DNA of 18,539 bases, taken from contig DLQQ01000069.1 in the NCBI GenBank assembly GCA_002477625.1, forward strand, positions 6,945-25,483, read 5' to 3'. The notes under the pieces are model-generated. The model was not told the origin of the DNA and searched no databases. It saw nothing but the letters and a program-made list of their open reading frames with translations. The DNA comes from Candidatus Arcticimaribacter sp. UBA7428 (GTDB lineage Bacteria > Bacteroidota > Bacteroidia > Flavobacteriales > Flavobacteriaceae). The first letter of the stretch is position 1, and the number at the start of each line of letters is the position of its first letter. Positions 8,095 through 14,949 of this stretch are shown one piece after another. Position numbers and translations under genes: made by a program.

Positions 8095-8328
8095 TTAATC
8101 CTGTTTTTTTTTCTTATTTCCTAAAAGACCAGATACCAAGGTCGAAATACCTAAAAAGCCAAGACCTATGGCAAGTAAAAGTAAGACAATGCCCACCGCC
8201 AATACGGGCCAGTACATCGGGTGTCCCTCATTTTTGAATGCCTGCATTATTACAACGGGTGCAATAAAACAAAGTCCAATTCCCCAAAATATTTTTTTAA
8301 AGCCTTTTTGTACGTTTTCTTTATTCAT
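8095..8328 (-). CDS. Small two-helix membrane protein, DUF6095-like
   Basis: A 77-residue protein starting MNKENVQKGFKKIFWGIG. It has two hydrophobic helices (about residues 11-29 and 38-68) joined by a short polar turn (FKNEGHPMYW), and a strongly basic tail (GNKKKKQD). Size, topology, the K-N-x-x-HP turn and position next to murQ resemble the DUF6095 family of Flavobacteriia, recalled from memory. No function is known. The reading frame is open further upstream to 8436, but that part lies wholly within murQ. The ATG at 8326-8328, overlapping the murQ stop by 8 nt, is the sensible start and implies translational coupling. Its end is 13 nt from the thrS promoter and no terminator separates them, so read-through into the thrS operon is possible. 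Confidence 0.75.
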   Translation of the reverse strand: MNKENVQKGFKKIFWGIGLCFIAPVVIMQAFKNEGHPMYWPVLAVGIVLLLLAIGLGFLGISTLVSGLLGNKKKKQD

Positions 8329-9139
8329 TTGCTGTGTGATGATCAATTGCTTTTCGGATGCTTTTGTGTTTAGAAAGGAGGGTAGAGGCGGCTTCTTGCC
8401 CAATCGAAAGTTGTTCTTGGATGATAGCGACGGCACGCTTTTTAAGTTTAGCGTTTGTCATTTGCATATCGACCATTTTATTTCCTCGGATATGACCCAA
8501 CTGAATCATGGTTGCCGTTGAAATCATGTTTAAAATTAATTTCTGTGCAGTTCCCGCTTTCATGCGCGAACTACCAGTAACAAATTCAGGTCCAACTACA
8601 ACTTCAATAGGAAAATCAGATACTTTGGCCAAAGGACTGTTTCGGTTACACGAAATACATCCTGTTGGGATCTTATGTTCTCGAGCCTTTCGTAGGGCTT
8701 CGATTACATAAGGGGTAGTTCCTGATGCAGCTATTCCAATTACAATATCCTTGGAAGAAATACCATGTGCTTGTAAATCCAACCACCCTTGATTGGTATT
8801 GTCTTCTGCATTTTCGACGGCTTTGTAGATGGCAGTTTTGCCTCCAGCAATTACTCCTACTACTTGTTCTGGGTCACTCCCGAAAGTAGGAGGACACTCG
8901 GAAGCATCTAAAATACCCAATCGGCCACTAGTGCCTGCACCGATATAAAATAAACGACCACCATCTTGGAGTTGTAAAACAACTTTAGTGATTAACGCTT
9001 CTGTTTGCGGTAACACCAATTCTACGGCAGTCAAAACCTTTTGGTCTTCCTGATGCATGCCCTGAAGTAATTCGGGAACCGATTTTTCTTCGAGCTTATT
9101 GTGTAAGGAATCTTGCTCTGTAGTTTTTGTAAAAGCCAT
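8321..9139 (-). CDS. murQ: N-acetylmuramic acid 6-phosphate etherase
   Basis: MurQ cleaves the lactyl ether of MurNAc-6-phosphate to give GlcNAc-6-phosphate and D-lactate in peptidoglycan recycling, in the cytoplasm. The 272 residues contain a SIS sugar-isomerase domain. The phosphosugar-binding GAGTSGRLGILDASECPPTFG spans roughly 67-87; Glu81 in this motif is the expected general acid, and Asp113 in ENAEDN the expected second catalytic residue. GIAASGTTPYV and EVVVGPEFVTGSSRMKAGTAQK follow. The protein is somewhat shorter than the roughly 300-residue E. coli enzyme, with a trimmed C-terminal helical part. No PTS gene for MurNAc is nearby; its substrate presumably comes from another kinase (AmgK- or MurK-type), which is inference. 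It lies between the icd terminator and the small membrane gene it overlaps. Confidence 0.95.
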   Translation of the reverse strand: MAFTKTTEQDSLHNKLEEKSVPELLQGMHQEDQKVLTAVELVLPQTEALITKVVLQLQDGGRLFYIGAGTSGRLGILDASECPPTFGSDPEQVVGVIAGGKTAIYKAVENAEDNTNQGWLDLQAHGISSKDIVIGIAASGTTPYVIEALRKAREHKIPTGCISCNRNSPLAKVSDFPIEVVVGPEFVTGSSRMKAGTAQKLILNMISTATMIQLGHIRGNKMVDMQMTNAKLKKRAVAIIQEQLSIGQEAASTLLSKHKSIRKAIDHHTANE

Positions 9140-9171
9140 TTTTAAAATTAGTGGTTTATTTTAAAACAAAG

Positions 9172-9201
9172 CAAAAAAAAACTCCACATTGTGGAGTTTT
9201 T
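9172..9201 (-). terminator. Rho-independent terminator of icd
   Basis: ACTCCAC and GTGGAGT (9181-9187, 9191-9197) form a seven-pair stem around a three-base loop, extended by A/T pairs. On the minus strand about nine U follow (complement of the A-run ending at 9181). It starts 9 nt after the icd stop and separates icd from murQ. Confidence 0.88.
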
Positions 9202-9209
9202 AAAATGTT

Positions 9210-10436
9210 TTAAGAAAGTTTCTTATCGAGATTTTCTTTTAAAGCGGCTAAGAAGCCCTGTGTTGTTAGATAGTTGGATTCATTCAACTTTTCTCCGTGA
9301 ATCAAAACAGCTAAATCTTTAGTCATTTTTCCACTTTCAACAGTTGCTACACATACTTCTTCAAGCGCGGTACAAAAATCAATTAACGCTTGATTTTCAT
9401 CTAGTTTCCCTCGGTGAGCCAAACCACGTGTCCATGCAAATATGGATGCGATTGGGTTGGTTGAAGTTTCTTTACCTTCTTGGTGTTGTCTGAAGTGACG
9501 GGTTACTGTTCCGTGAGCAGCTTCTGCTTCCATTGTAATTCCATCAGGAGTTACTAAAGTAGAAGTCATAAGCCCTAAAGAACCGAACCCTTGGGCTACG
9601 GTGTCCGATTGAACATCTCCGTCGTAGTTCTTACATGCCCAAACGAAACCTCCGCTCCATTTCATACATGCTGCTACCATATCGTCGATTAATCGGTGCT
9701 CATACGTAATACCGGCAGCATCAAAAAGGTCTTTAAATTCTGCATCAAATACTTCTTGAAAGATGTCTTTAAAACGTCCATCATACGCTTTCATGATGGT
9801 GTTTTTTGTAGACAGATATAGCGGCCATCCTTTGTCTAATGCACGGGTCATACAAGAACGAGCAAAGCCGTAAATAGAACTGTCGATGTTGTACATAGAC
9901 ATGGCAACTCCAGCTTCTTGAAAGTCGTATACCTCCCAAGACTGTGCTTCGCTTCCGTCTTCTGGGGTAAAGGTCATTGTAAGTTTCCCTTTTCCTTTGA
10001 TTACTGTATCCGTTGCTTTGTATTGATCTCCAAATGCATGACGTCCAATACAGATTGGTTTTGTCCATCCCTGAACATAACGTGGTACATTGCTCATTAT
10101 GATGGGTTCTCTGAATACCGTACCACCTACAATATTTCGGATGGTCCCGTTAGGAGAGCGATACATTCTTTTTAAATCAAATTCTTCTACACGATCTTCA
10201 TCGGGAGTAATCGTCGCACATTTGATTCCAACGTTATGTTTTTTGATTGCCTCAGCTGCATCTACAGTGATTTGATCGTTAGTTTCATTACGTTTTTCGA
10301 TCCCGAGATCGTAATACAATAATTCAACATCTAGATAAGGTAAAATCAACTGTTCTTTGATGAATTTCCAGATGATGCGTGTCATTTCATCTCCATCAAT
10401 TTCAACTACCGGGTTGGCAACTTTTATTTTTGACAT
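9210..10436 (-). CDS. icd: NADP-dependent isocitrate dehydrogenase, eukaryotic-like type
   Basis: Oxidises isocitrate to 2-oxoglutarate with NADP in the TCA cycle. The 408 residues belong to the homodimeric type II subfamily that includes human IDH1/IDH2, not the E. coli Icd subfamily. Close family segments run the full length: [13 protein letters not shown] at the N-terminus, [22 protein letters not shown] near 59-80, [17 protein letters not shown] at 94-110, [17 protein letters not shown] at 123-139, then [31 protein letters not shown] and [18 protein letters not shown]. Arg132 falls at the same number as the substrate-binding Arg132 of human IDH1. The start is an unambiguous ATG preceding [15 protein letters not shown]. 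Monocistronic by appearance: the rplS terminator lies upstream and its own terminator follows. I could not assign its promoter with confidence. Confidence 0.97.
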   Translation of the reverse strand: MSKIKVANPVVEIDGDEMTRIIWKFIKEQLILPYLDVELLYYDLGIEKRNETNDQITVDAAEAIKKHNVGIKCATITPDEDRVEEFDLKRMYRSPNGTIRNIVGGTVFREPIIMSNVPRYVQGWTKPICIGRHAFGDQYKATDTVIKGKGKLTMTFTPEDGSEAQSWEVYDFQEAGVAMSMYNIDSSIYGFARSCMTRALDKGWPLYLSTKNTIMKAYDGRFKDIFQEVFDAEFKDLFDAAGITYEHRLIDDMVAACMKWSGGFVWACKNYDGDVQSDTVAQGFGSLGLMTSTLVTPDGITMEAEAAHGTVTRHFRQHQEGKETSTNPIASIFAWTRGLAHRGKLDENQALIDFCTALEEVCVATVESGKMTKDLAVLIHGEKLNESNYLTTQGFLAALKENLDKKLS

Positions 10437-10503
10437 ATTTTGTGTTTTATAATTTTATCCTCGGAACATACCCCAAGAATTAAGAGGGTTAAATTCAGTT
10501 AAC

Positions 10504-10528
10504 AAAAAAGGTCGCTATTGCGACCTTT
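10504..10528 (-). terminator. Rho-independent terminator of rplS
   Basis: GGTCGC (10510-10515) and GCGACC (10520-10525) pair around a TATT loop, with A/T pairs at the base. On the minus strand a run of six U follows. It begins 6 nt past the rplS stop and insulates icd. Confidence 0.9.
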
Positions 10529-10534
10529 AAAATT

Positions 10535-10888
10535 TTATTTGTATTGACGCTCTTTGATACGTGCTTTCTTACCACGTAATTCTCTAAAGTAATAGATACG
10601 AGCTCTACGAACGCTTCCACGTTTGTTGATTTCAATTTTTTGAAGGGCTGGAAGGTTGATTGGGAAGATACGTTCTACACCAATTTCTCCAGACATTTTT
10701 CTAATCGTAAAGGTTTTGGATAAGCCAGTCCCTTTGATTTGAATTACGACACCTCTGTAAAACTGCGTTCTTACTTTTTCTCCTTCTCGGATTTCGTAAT
10801 AAACTGTGATGGTGTCTCCAGCTGAAAATTCAGGAAATTCTTTTTTTTCGATGAATTGGTCCTGAACAAAATTAATTAATGATTCCAT
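10535..10888 (-). CDS. rplS: 50S ribosomal protein L19
   Basis: L19 sits at the 30S-50S interface near the subunit bridges. The 117 residues match the family. FSAGDTITVYYEIREGEKVRTQ, the FRGVVIQ-like FYRGVVIQIKG and TIRKMSGEIGVERIFPINLP are diagnostic, and the C-terminus has the basic RRARIYYFRELRGKKARI. The ATG is preceded by a structured leader of about 60 nt with its own -7 element, so it can be expressed independently of trmD and the lipoprotein gene upstream. trmD-rplS adjacency is widespread in bacteria; here a small lipoprotein gene is inserted between them. Confidence 0.98.
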   Translation of the reverse strand: MESLINFVQDQFIEKKEFPEFSAGDTITVYYEIREGEKVRTQFYRGVVIQIKGTGLSKTFTIRKMSGEIGVERIFPINLPALQKIEINKRGSVRRARIYYFRELRGKKARIKERQYK

Positions 10889-10948
10889 TCGATATGCTTA
10901 AATAATTGTAGCGAGTAACATACACGATTTTCGTCAGAGGTTACATTG
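10889..10948 (-). promoter_or_regulatory. Structured 5' leader of rplS, candidate r-protein leader
   Basis: Within the presumed leader, GTAAC/GTTAC (10940-10944 with 10915-10919) enclose a second stem ACGA/TCGT (10931-10934 with 10924-10927) capped by three bases; the two stems are separated by an asymmetric internal loop. ACTCGC occurs both 5' of and overlapping the outer stem on the RNA strand. Compact stem-internal loop-stem leaders before ribosomal protein genes are commonly bound by the protein they encode. Leader candidates for L19 in Flavobacteria have, as I recall, been described, but I cannot match this one without a covariance search. Confidence 0.45.
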
Positions 10949-10954
10949 CGAGTG

Positions 10955-10962
10955 CAAAAGTA
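10955..10962 (-). promoter_or_regulatory. -7 promoter element of rplS
   Basis: TACTTTTG on the minus strand matches TAnnTTTG fully. No TTG is present at the -33 spacing; the upstream bases are A-rich. It implies a leader of about 60 nt, longer than at the other promoters here. Confidence 0.55.
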
Positions 10963-11005
10963 CCAATTATTTTATTTTTGATTTCCTTTTTTGTAGAAAA
11001 AAATC

Positions 11006-11022
11006 AAAAAAAGCTGCTTTTT
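11006..11022 (-). terminator. Weak terminator-like hairpin after the lipoprotein gene
   Basis: AAAAAG and CTTTTT pair around a CAG-type loop at the lipoprotein stop codon, followed on the minus strand by two U-runs. The stem is mostly A-U, so termination would be inefficient; it could reduce read-through from trmD into rplS. Confidence 0.3.
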
Positions 11023-11412
11023 AAAAATCCAGCACTTCTAAACCACTAATTTTAACAATATGACAACCATCGGAACTAAAGGTGTAGGGCGTTTTTAGGA
11101 TTTGATCTCCACGGAGGGCAACAAAATCAATTTGCTCTTCAATACCTTTAGTCTGGGGAATAGAATTGTCGTTTAGTACAGGGTAAAAGCGGTCTTCTGC
11201 ATTGTAATCCTCTAATCGTAAAGTATCTCCAGTCGAAAGACGTAGGCTGTAAAAGTCATCTAGAATTGAACCCGAAACTGTAACAGATTCTGTAACGAAT
11301 ATCAAAGTACAAGCCAGTAAGTCTTCCTCCTGATTATGGGATGATTTTTTTTACAGGACATGAAAAGGAACGATAATCCAATTAGAATATGTAATAATTG
11401 TTTTGATCTCAT
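11021..11412 (-). pseudogene. Small lipoprotein gene split by a frameshift in an 8-A run
   Basis: Two open segments together look like one gene. The first starts at ATG 11410-11412, one base after the trmD stop, and reads a lipoprotein signal peptide: basic start MRSKQ, hydrophobic core LLHILIGLSFLF, and lipobox FMSC followed by KK (Cys20). This frame closes after 36 codons at 11302-11304. The second, in the -1 frame, continues with SSHNQEEDLLACTLIFVTES and runs to TAA at 11021-11023; its only internal start is a TTG at 11303-11305. The frames join exactly at eight A (complement of 11345-11352). Nine A would give a continuous protein of 130 residues. The mature part is small and beta-rich, with cysteines in LLACT and near the end in DGCHIVKISG. 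I recognise no characterised family. It may be broken, slippage-expressed, or a sequencing error. Confidence 0.65.
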
Positions 11413-11413
11413 A

Positions 11414-12091
11414 TTAGTCTTCTAATAAGTCTGGGCGTAGTTTTTGGGTTCGTTCAAAAGCTTGTTCCTCTCTCCAAAGCTCTACCGCAGGTGTATTTCC
11501 AGAGGTGAGAATGGGAGGCACTTCCCAGCCTTTGTAACTCGCCGGTCTTGTGTAGATAGGCGGTGCGAGTAAATTATCTTGGTAACTGTCACTCAATGCC
11601 GAAGATTCGTTTCCTAAAACGCCAGGAATCAATCGGATGATGCTGTCGCAAAAAACGGCAGCCGCCAGTTCACCTCCTGATAACACAAAATCTCCAATCG
11701 AAATTTCTCTGGTAATGAAATGATCGCGTACACGTTGATCTACTCCTTTGTAATGGCCACATAAAATGATGATGTTCTCTTTGAGTGAACATTCATTTGC
11801 TATTGGCTGATTCAACTGATCCCCATCGGGAGTCATATAAATGATTTCATCGTAGCTGCGTTCGGCTTTAAGTTTTGTAATGCACTTGTCAATGGGTTCA
11901 ATCATCATAACCATTCCAGCTCCACCTCCAAAAGGTGCATCATCTACTTGTTTGTACTTGGATACCGTATAATCTCTCGGATCATGGAAGACTACTTCAA
12001 CTTTTTCTCCTTCTATAGCGCGCTTTACAATAGAAGCTTCGAATGGGCTTTGTAGCAGTTTTGGGAACAAGGTAATTATGTCAATGCGCAT
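11414..12091 (-). CDS. trmD: tRNA (guanine-37-N1)-methyltransferase
   Basis: TrmD methylates G37 next to the anticodon of tRNAs reading CNN codons, preventing +1 frameshifts. The 225 residues form the SPOUT trefoil-knot fold plus a C-terminal tRNA-binding domain. Visible motifs are [10 protein letters not shown] at the start, the [17 protein letters not shown] substrate loop, the SAM-binding knot segments [14 protein letters not shown] and [15 protein letters not shown], and [16 protein letters not shown] with [11 protein letters not shown] in the C-terminal domain. The ATG is preceded at 17 nt by a near-consensus -7 element, so it may be transcribed separately from htrA. The stop is followed one base later by the start of the split lipoprotein gene. 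Confidence 0.98.
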   Translation of the reverse strand: MRIDIITLFPKLLQSPFEASIVKRAIEGEKVEVVFHDPRDYTVSKYKQVDDAPFGGGAGMVMMIEPIDKCITKLKAERSYDEIIYMTPDGDQLNQPIANECSLKENIIILCGHYKGVDQRVRDHFITREISIGDFVLSGGELAAAVFCDSIIRLIPGVLGNESSALSDSYQDNLLAPPIYTRPASYKGWEVPPILTSGNTPAVELWREEQAFERTQKLRPDLLED

Positions 12092-12108
12092 AAGAAATAT
12101 TTGAAATG

Positions 12109-12116
12109 CAAAGATG
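12109..12116 (-). promoter_or_regulatory. Candidate -7 element for trmD
   Basis: CATCTTTG differs from TAnnTTTG only in its first base and is preceded, after a 20-nt spacer, by TTC in place of TTG. It ends 17 nt before the trmD ATG, the spacing seen at other promoters in the window. Confidence 0.45.
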
Positions 12117-12171
12117 CGGCTTTTTTTAAATAACCCGAATGATCACTCCTGAGAATAAGCTCAAATTAAAA

Positions 12172-13542
12172 TTACCTCCGTCTGAATGAAATACGTTCTT
12201 TTTCACCATTTGGACTTAAATATTCTAAGTTTTGAATGTTATTCCGATCAAACTTTCTCAAGTCATCGATGGTGTTTAGCGGCTGCTCATTAACCCTTAG
12301 AAGTACAGAGTTTGGACTTATTTCATACATATATGCTCCCGATTCAAGTACCCGAAGGCCGTAGTCGAGGTTCCTTTCTTTTTTTTCTTCTGCAGTGAAA
12401 TTTTCAATGGTCATCTGCATAAAACGTACTTGATTGATCACTTCTAAGGTTACAACTGCTGTTTTTGCTTCCCCTTTTCTGTAGTATTCTACAGTGACGC
12501 GATCTCCAGGATGCTTGCTTTCGATATAACCGGTTAGGTCAGAAAAAGTTTTTATTTGGATGTCATCGATTTTGGTGATGATATCTTCTTCTTTTAACCC
12601 AGCTTTTTCAGCTCCCATTCCTTTTTGAACCTCTCGAATGTATACACCCTCCAGCAGGCTTAAATTTTCAGAGTCAACTAAATCTGGGGTTACTGGAGTT
12701 CCAAAAATACCGATCAATCCTTTTTTAACACTTCCAAATTCCACAAGATCTTCGAATACCTTACGAGCGATATTACTTGGAATCGCAAACGAATAGCCTT
12801 CGAAACCTCCACTCATCGAGGTGATTGCGGTATTGATTCCAATCAATTCCCCAGATGTATTTACCAGTGCGCCACCGCTATTCCCCATGTTTACTGCTGC
12901 ATCGGTTTGGATGTAGGATTGGCTTTTACTGTCACGAGCGTTCAAATCTCTAGATTTTGCGCTGATAATCCCAGCCGTTACTGTAGAATTGAGATTGAAC
13001 GGATTTCCTATTGCTAAGACCCATTCGCCTATTTTTGTCTGATTGGAATCTGCAAAATACAAGTAGGGCAAAGGTTTGTCGGTGTCTATTTTCAACACAG
13101 CGATATCGGTTGTTGGGTCTGTTGCAATGAGTGTAGCCTGATATCGTTTGTTGTCATTTGTTGTTACTTCAAGTTTGGTTGCATTTTCAATGACATGATT
13201 ATTGGTCAATACATATCCATCAGGAGAAACAATAACACCTGATCCAGTCCCCACACGTGCTCTTCTATCTTCTCCAAAAAAGTAGTCTAAGTAATTGTCG
13301 GAAGAACCGTTTGCAGTATTTTTTATATGAACCACAGCTCCTATGCTTTTGTTGGCGGCAAGGACAAAGTCTGTTGGTGCTGAATTAATTGCGTTGTAAC
13401 TAGAAGAAAAATTGATCGGTACAACAGGAACTGGTTCTGCTTTGGGGTCTAATTTTTCTGGGCTGTAAAATGAAATAAAAAACATAAAAGTAAGCCCTGA
13501 ACTAATTAGGGACACTAAACTAATTTTGAGGATTGCTTTCAT
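12172..13542 (-). CDS. HtrA/DegP-type periplasmic serine protease
   Basis: Envelope quality-control protease of the trypsin fold with PDZ domains. From the ATG at 13540-13542 it is 456 residues. An N-terminal uncleaved anchor or signal sequence (about 1-28, ILKISLVSLISSGLTFMFF) is followed by the protease domain with a complete triad: His116 in LTNNHVIE, Asp146 in TDPTTDIAVLK and Ser222 in MGNSGGALVN. A first PDZ domain begins around KGLIGIFGTPV and includes GMGAEKAGLKEEDIITKID; a second C-terminal region ends NEQPLNTIDDLRKF and looks like a degenerate PDZ. An in-frame TTG at 13561-13563 would add seven residues but lies inside the -7 element, so the ATG was chosen. Divergent from dapF. Confidence 0.93.
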   Translation of the reverse strand: MKAILKISLVSLISSGLTFMFFISFYSPEKLDPKAEPVPVVPINFSSSYNAINSAPTDFVLAANKSIGAVVHIKNTANGSSDNYLDYFFGEDRRARVGTGSGVIVSPDGYVLTNNHVIENATKLEVTTNDNKRYQATLIATDPTTDIAVLKIDTDKPLPYLYFADSNQTKIGEWVLAIGNPFNLNSTVTAGIISAKSRDLNARDSKSQSYIQTDAAVNMGNSGGALVNTSGELIGINTAITSMSGGFEGYSFAIPSNIARKVFEDLVEFGSVKKGLIGIFGTPVTPDLVDSENLSLLEGVYIREVQKGMGAEKAGLKEEDIITKIDDIQIKTFSDLTGYIESKHPGDRVTVEYYRKGEAKTAVVTLEVINQVRFMQMTIENFTAEEKKERNLDYGLRVLESGAYMYEISPNSVLLRVNEQPLNTIDDLRKFDRNNIQNLEYLSPNGEKERISFRRR

Positions 13543-13560
13543 AAGACTAAATTTTTTATT

Positions 13561-13568
13561 CAAAATTA
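13561..13568 (-). promoter_or_regulatory. -7 promoter element of htrA
   Basis: TAATTTTG on the minus strand fully matches TAnnTTTG and ends 18 nt before the htrA ATG. No clear TTG is present at the -33 position. It argues against the in-frame TTG start at 13561-13563. Confidence 0.55.
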
Positions 13569-13638
13569 GAAAATCGTTGGGGTTTTTTTATCGGTTTAAC
13601 GTGTTTTTAACATCCTCTTAGGAACAAAAAATATTGTG

Positions 13639-13646
13639 TAAATTTG
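13639..13646 (+). promoter_or_regulatory. -7 promoter element of dapF
   Basis: TAAATTTG fully matches TAnnTTTG and ends only 8 nt before the dapF ATG, so the mRNA would have a leader of a few bases at most. The -33 position carries TTA at an 18-nt spacing rather than a consensus TTG. It overlaps the codons that would extend dapF to the TTG at 13634. Confidence 0.5.
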
Positions 13647-13654
13647 CTCTTTAT

Positions 13655-14434
13655 ATGGAACAAGAATTTTACAAATATCAAGGAACCGGTAACGACTTCA
13701 TTTTAATCGATGATCGGTCGCTTAATTTTCCTGAAAAGGATGTTTCTTTAGTAGCTCGTCTTTGCGACCGTCGTTTTGGCATTGGAGCAGATGGGTTAAT
13801 TTTAATTCAGAATGCAGCTACTTCAGATTTCAAGATGGTTTATTTTAATGCCGATGGGAATGAAAGCTCTCTGTGTGGTAACGGTGCACGCTGTACAATC
13901 GCCTTTGCAAATTTCTTAAACTGTATAAAGAATAAAACAACCTTTGAAGCTGTCGACGGTTTGCACAGTGCACATATCGAGGGAGATATCATTTCATTGC
14001 AAATGCATGATGTAAACGAAATTCAAACGTTTGAAAACTATAGTTTTTTAGATACAGGCTCTCCCCACCATGTAGAAATGGTAGAGGGGCTGAAAACATT
14101 TGACGTCTATGGAAATGGAAAACGAATTCGCCAGGGGTCCCCGTATCATACGACTGGTACAAATGTGAATTTTGTAGAACAATTAGCTAAAGATCAGTTT
14201 GCAATAAGAACCTACGAAAGAGGAGTAGAGGACGAAACACTTTCTTGTGGAACTGGAGCAACTGCAGTTGCTCTGGCAATGTATGAGATCAAAAAAACAA
14301 CAGCAACGAAGATTAAGATCAATGTTGAAGGTGGTGTTTTAGAGATTCAATTTGAGCTAACCGACAACGCCTATTCTCAGATTTTTCTTTCCGGACCAGT
14401 AGAACAAGTATATCGTGGAACCTTTAAATTTTAG
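13655..14434 (+). CDS. dapF: Diaminopimelate epimerase
   Basis: Cofactor-independent racemase that converts LL- to meso-diaminopimelate for peptidoglycan crosslinks and lysine synthesis. From the ATG at 13655 it is 259 residues. The two halves of the duplicated fold each give one catalytic cysteine: Cys74 in NESSLCGNGARC and Cys198 in ETLSCGTGATAVA. Other family segments are YQGTGNDFILIDD, RFGIGADGLI, NADGN and TGSPHHVE. An in-frame TTG at 13634 would add seven residues (MCKFALY) but lies upstream of and overlaps the -7 element, and homologues begin close to the ATG. The next gene starts 2 nt after its stop, so dapF, the acetyltransferase and mltG form an operon. Confidence 0.97.
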   Translation: MEQEFYKYQGTGNDFILIDDRSLNFPEKDVSLVARLCDRRFGIGADGLILIQNAATSDFKMVYFNADGNESSLCGNGARCTIAFANFLNCIKNKTTFEAVDGLHSAHIEGDIISLQMHDVNEIQTFENYSFLDTGSPHHVEMVEGLKTFDVYGNGKRIRQGSPYHTTGTNVNFVEQLAKDQFAIRTYERGVEDETLSCGTGATAVALAMYEIKKTTATKIKINVEGGVLEIQFELTDNAYSQIFLSGPVEQVYRGTFKF

Positions 14435-14436
14435 TT

Positions 14437-14949
14437 GTGCACAAAACCTGCAGCTTACGGCTTTTAGAGTCTTCAGATCTTGAATTTTTAGAATGTATTG
14501 AAAACGACAGCTGCTTGTGGAAATATTCGAATACAACTGAACCCTATTCCCATGAAGTTTTGAAAATCTATATTCAAAATGCAAAGCAAGATATTGTCGA
14601 GGCTGGTCAACAGCGTTTTGTGATTGCAGATTCGGATTCCAACAAACTCGGCTTAATCGATTTATTCGATTATGAACCAAAGCATGCACGAGCGGCTGTT
14701 GGGGTTGTGATTGTAGAAGAATATAGAGGTAGGGGCTATGCAAAAGAAGCGCTACAGTTGTTAGAGGAAAAGGCAATACAAAAACTAAACCTGCATCAGC
14801 TTTATGCTGAGGTATCCATAGAGAACACTTCAAGTCGCGCTTTGTTTAAAGCTGCGGGCTATATAGAAACTGCTGTCAAAAAAGATTGGAGTTATTATGA
14901 GAATCAATTTCACGATGAAATCATCGTTCAAAAACTTTTAGATGTATAG
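14437..14949 (+). CDS. GNAT family N-acetyltransferase, RimJ/RimL-like
   Basis: A 170-residue acetyl-CoA-dependent acetyltransferase of the Acetyltransf_3 type. The N-terminal strand and helix (CSLRLLESSDLEFLECIEND) are typical. The acetyl-CoA pyrophosphate-binding motif A is VGVVIVEEYRGRGYAKEALQLL (about 89-110), with R-G-x-G-Y-A intact, and the later YAEVSIENTSSRALFKAAGY is the usual motif B with the conserved N-x-x-S-x-x-x-F-x-K-x-G-Y. The substrate cannot be deduced; relatives acetylate ribosomal-protein N-termini, antibiotics or polyamines. The start is GTG, 2 nt after the dapF stop, and the gene overlaps mltG by 8 nt. Both suggest tight coupling with dapF and mltG. Confidence 0.88.
   Translation: MHKTCSLRLLESSDLEFLECIENDSCLWKYSNTTEPYSHEVLKIYIQNAKQDIVEAGQQRFVIADSDSNKLGLIDLFDYEPKHARAAVGVVIVEEYRGRGYAKEALQLLEEKAIQKLNLHQLYAEVSIENTSSRALFKAAGYIETAVKKDWSYYENQFHDEIIVQKLLDV

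Noticed and set aside
8329..8436. Upstream extension of the small membrane protein to 8436
   Set aside because: It lies wholly inside murQ in another frame and adds a non-family segment; the ATG at 8328 gives the expected two-helix protein.
9143..9168. Promoter-like TAATTTTA and a TTG upstream of murQ
   Set aside because: The spacer is about 16 nt and the -7 element has a mismatch in an AT-rich stretch; too weak to annotate, though murQ must have a promoter because the icd terminator precedes it.
13543..13563. TTG start for htrA at 13561-13563, adding seven residues
   Set aside because: The codon lies inside the TAATTTTG -7 element, so it would not be transcribed from that promoter; the ATG at 13540-13542 gives a normal signal sequence.
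13634..13654. TTG start for dapF at 13634, adding MCKFALY
   Set aside because: It overlaps the TAAATTTG -7 element, and the family begins close to the ATG at 13655.
14357..14833. 158-codon open frame on the minus strand opposite the acetyltransferase gene
   Set aside because: The plus strand carries a clear GNAT protein with intact motifs and tight spacing to its neighbours; the minus translation has no recognisable domain and a biased composition.
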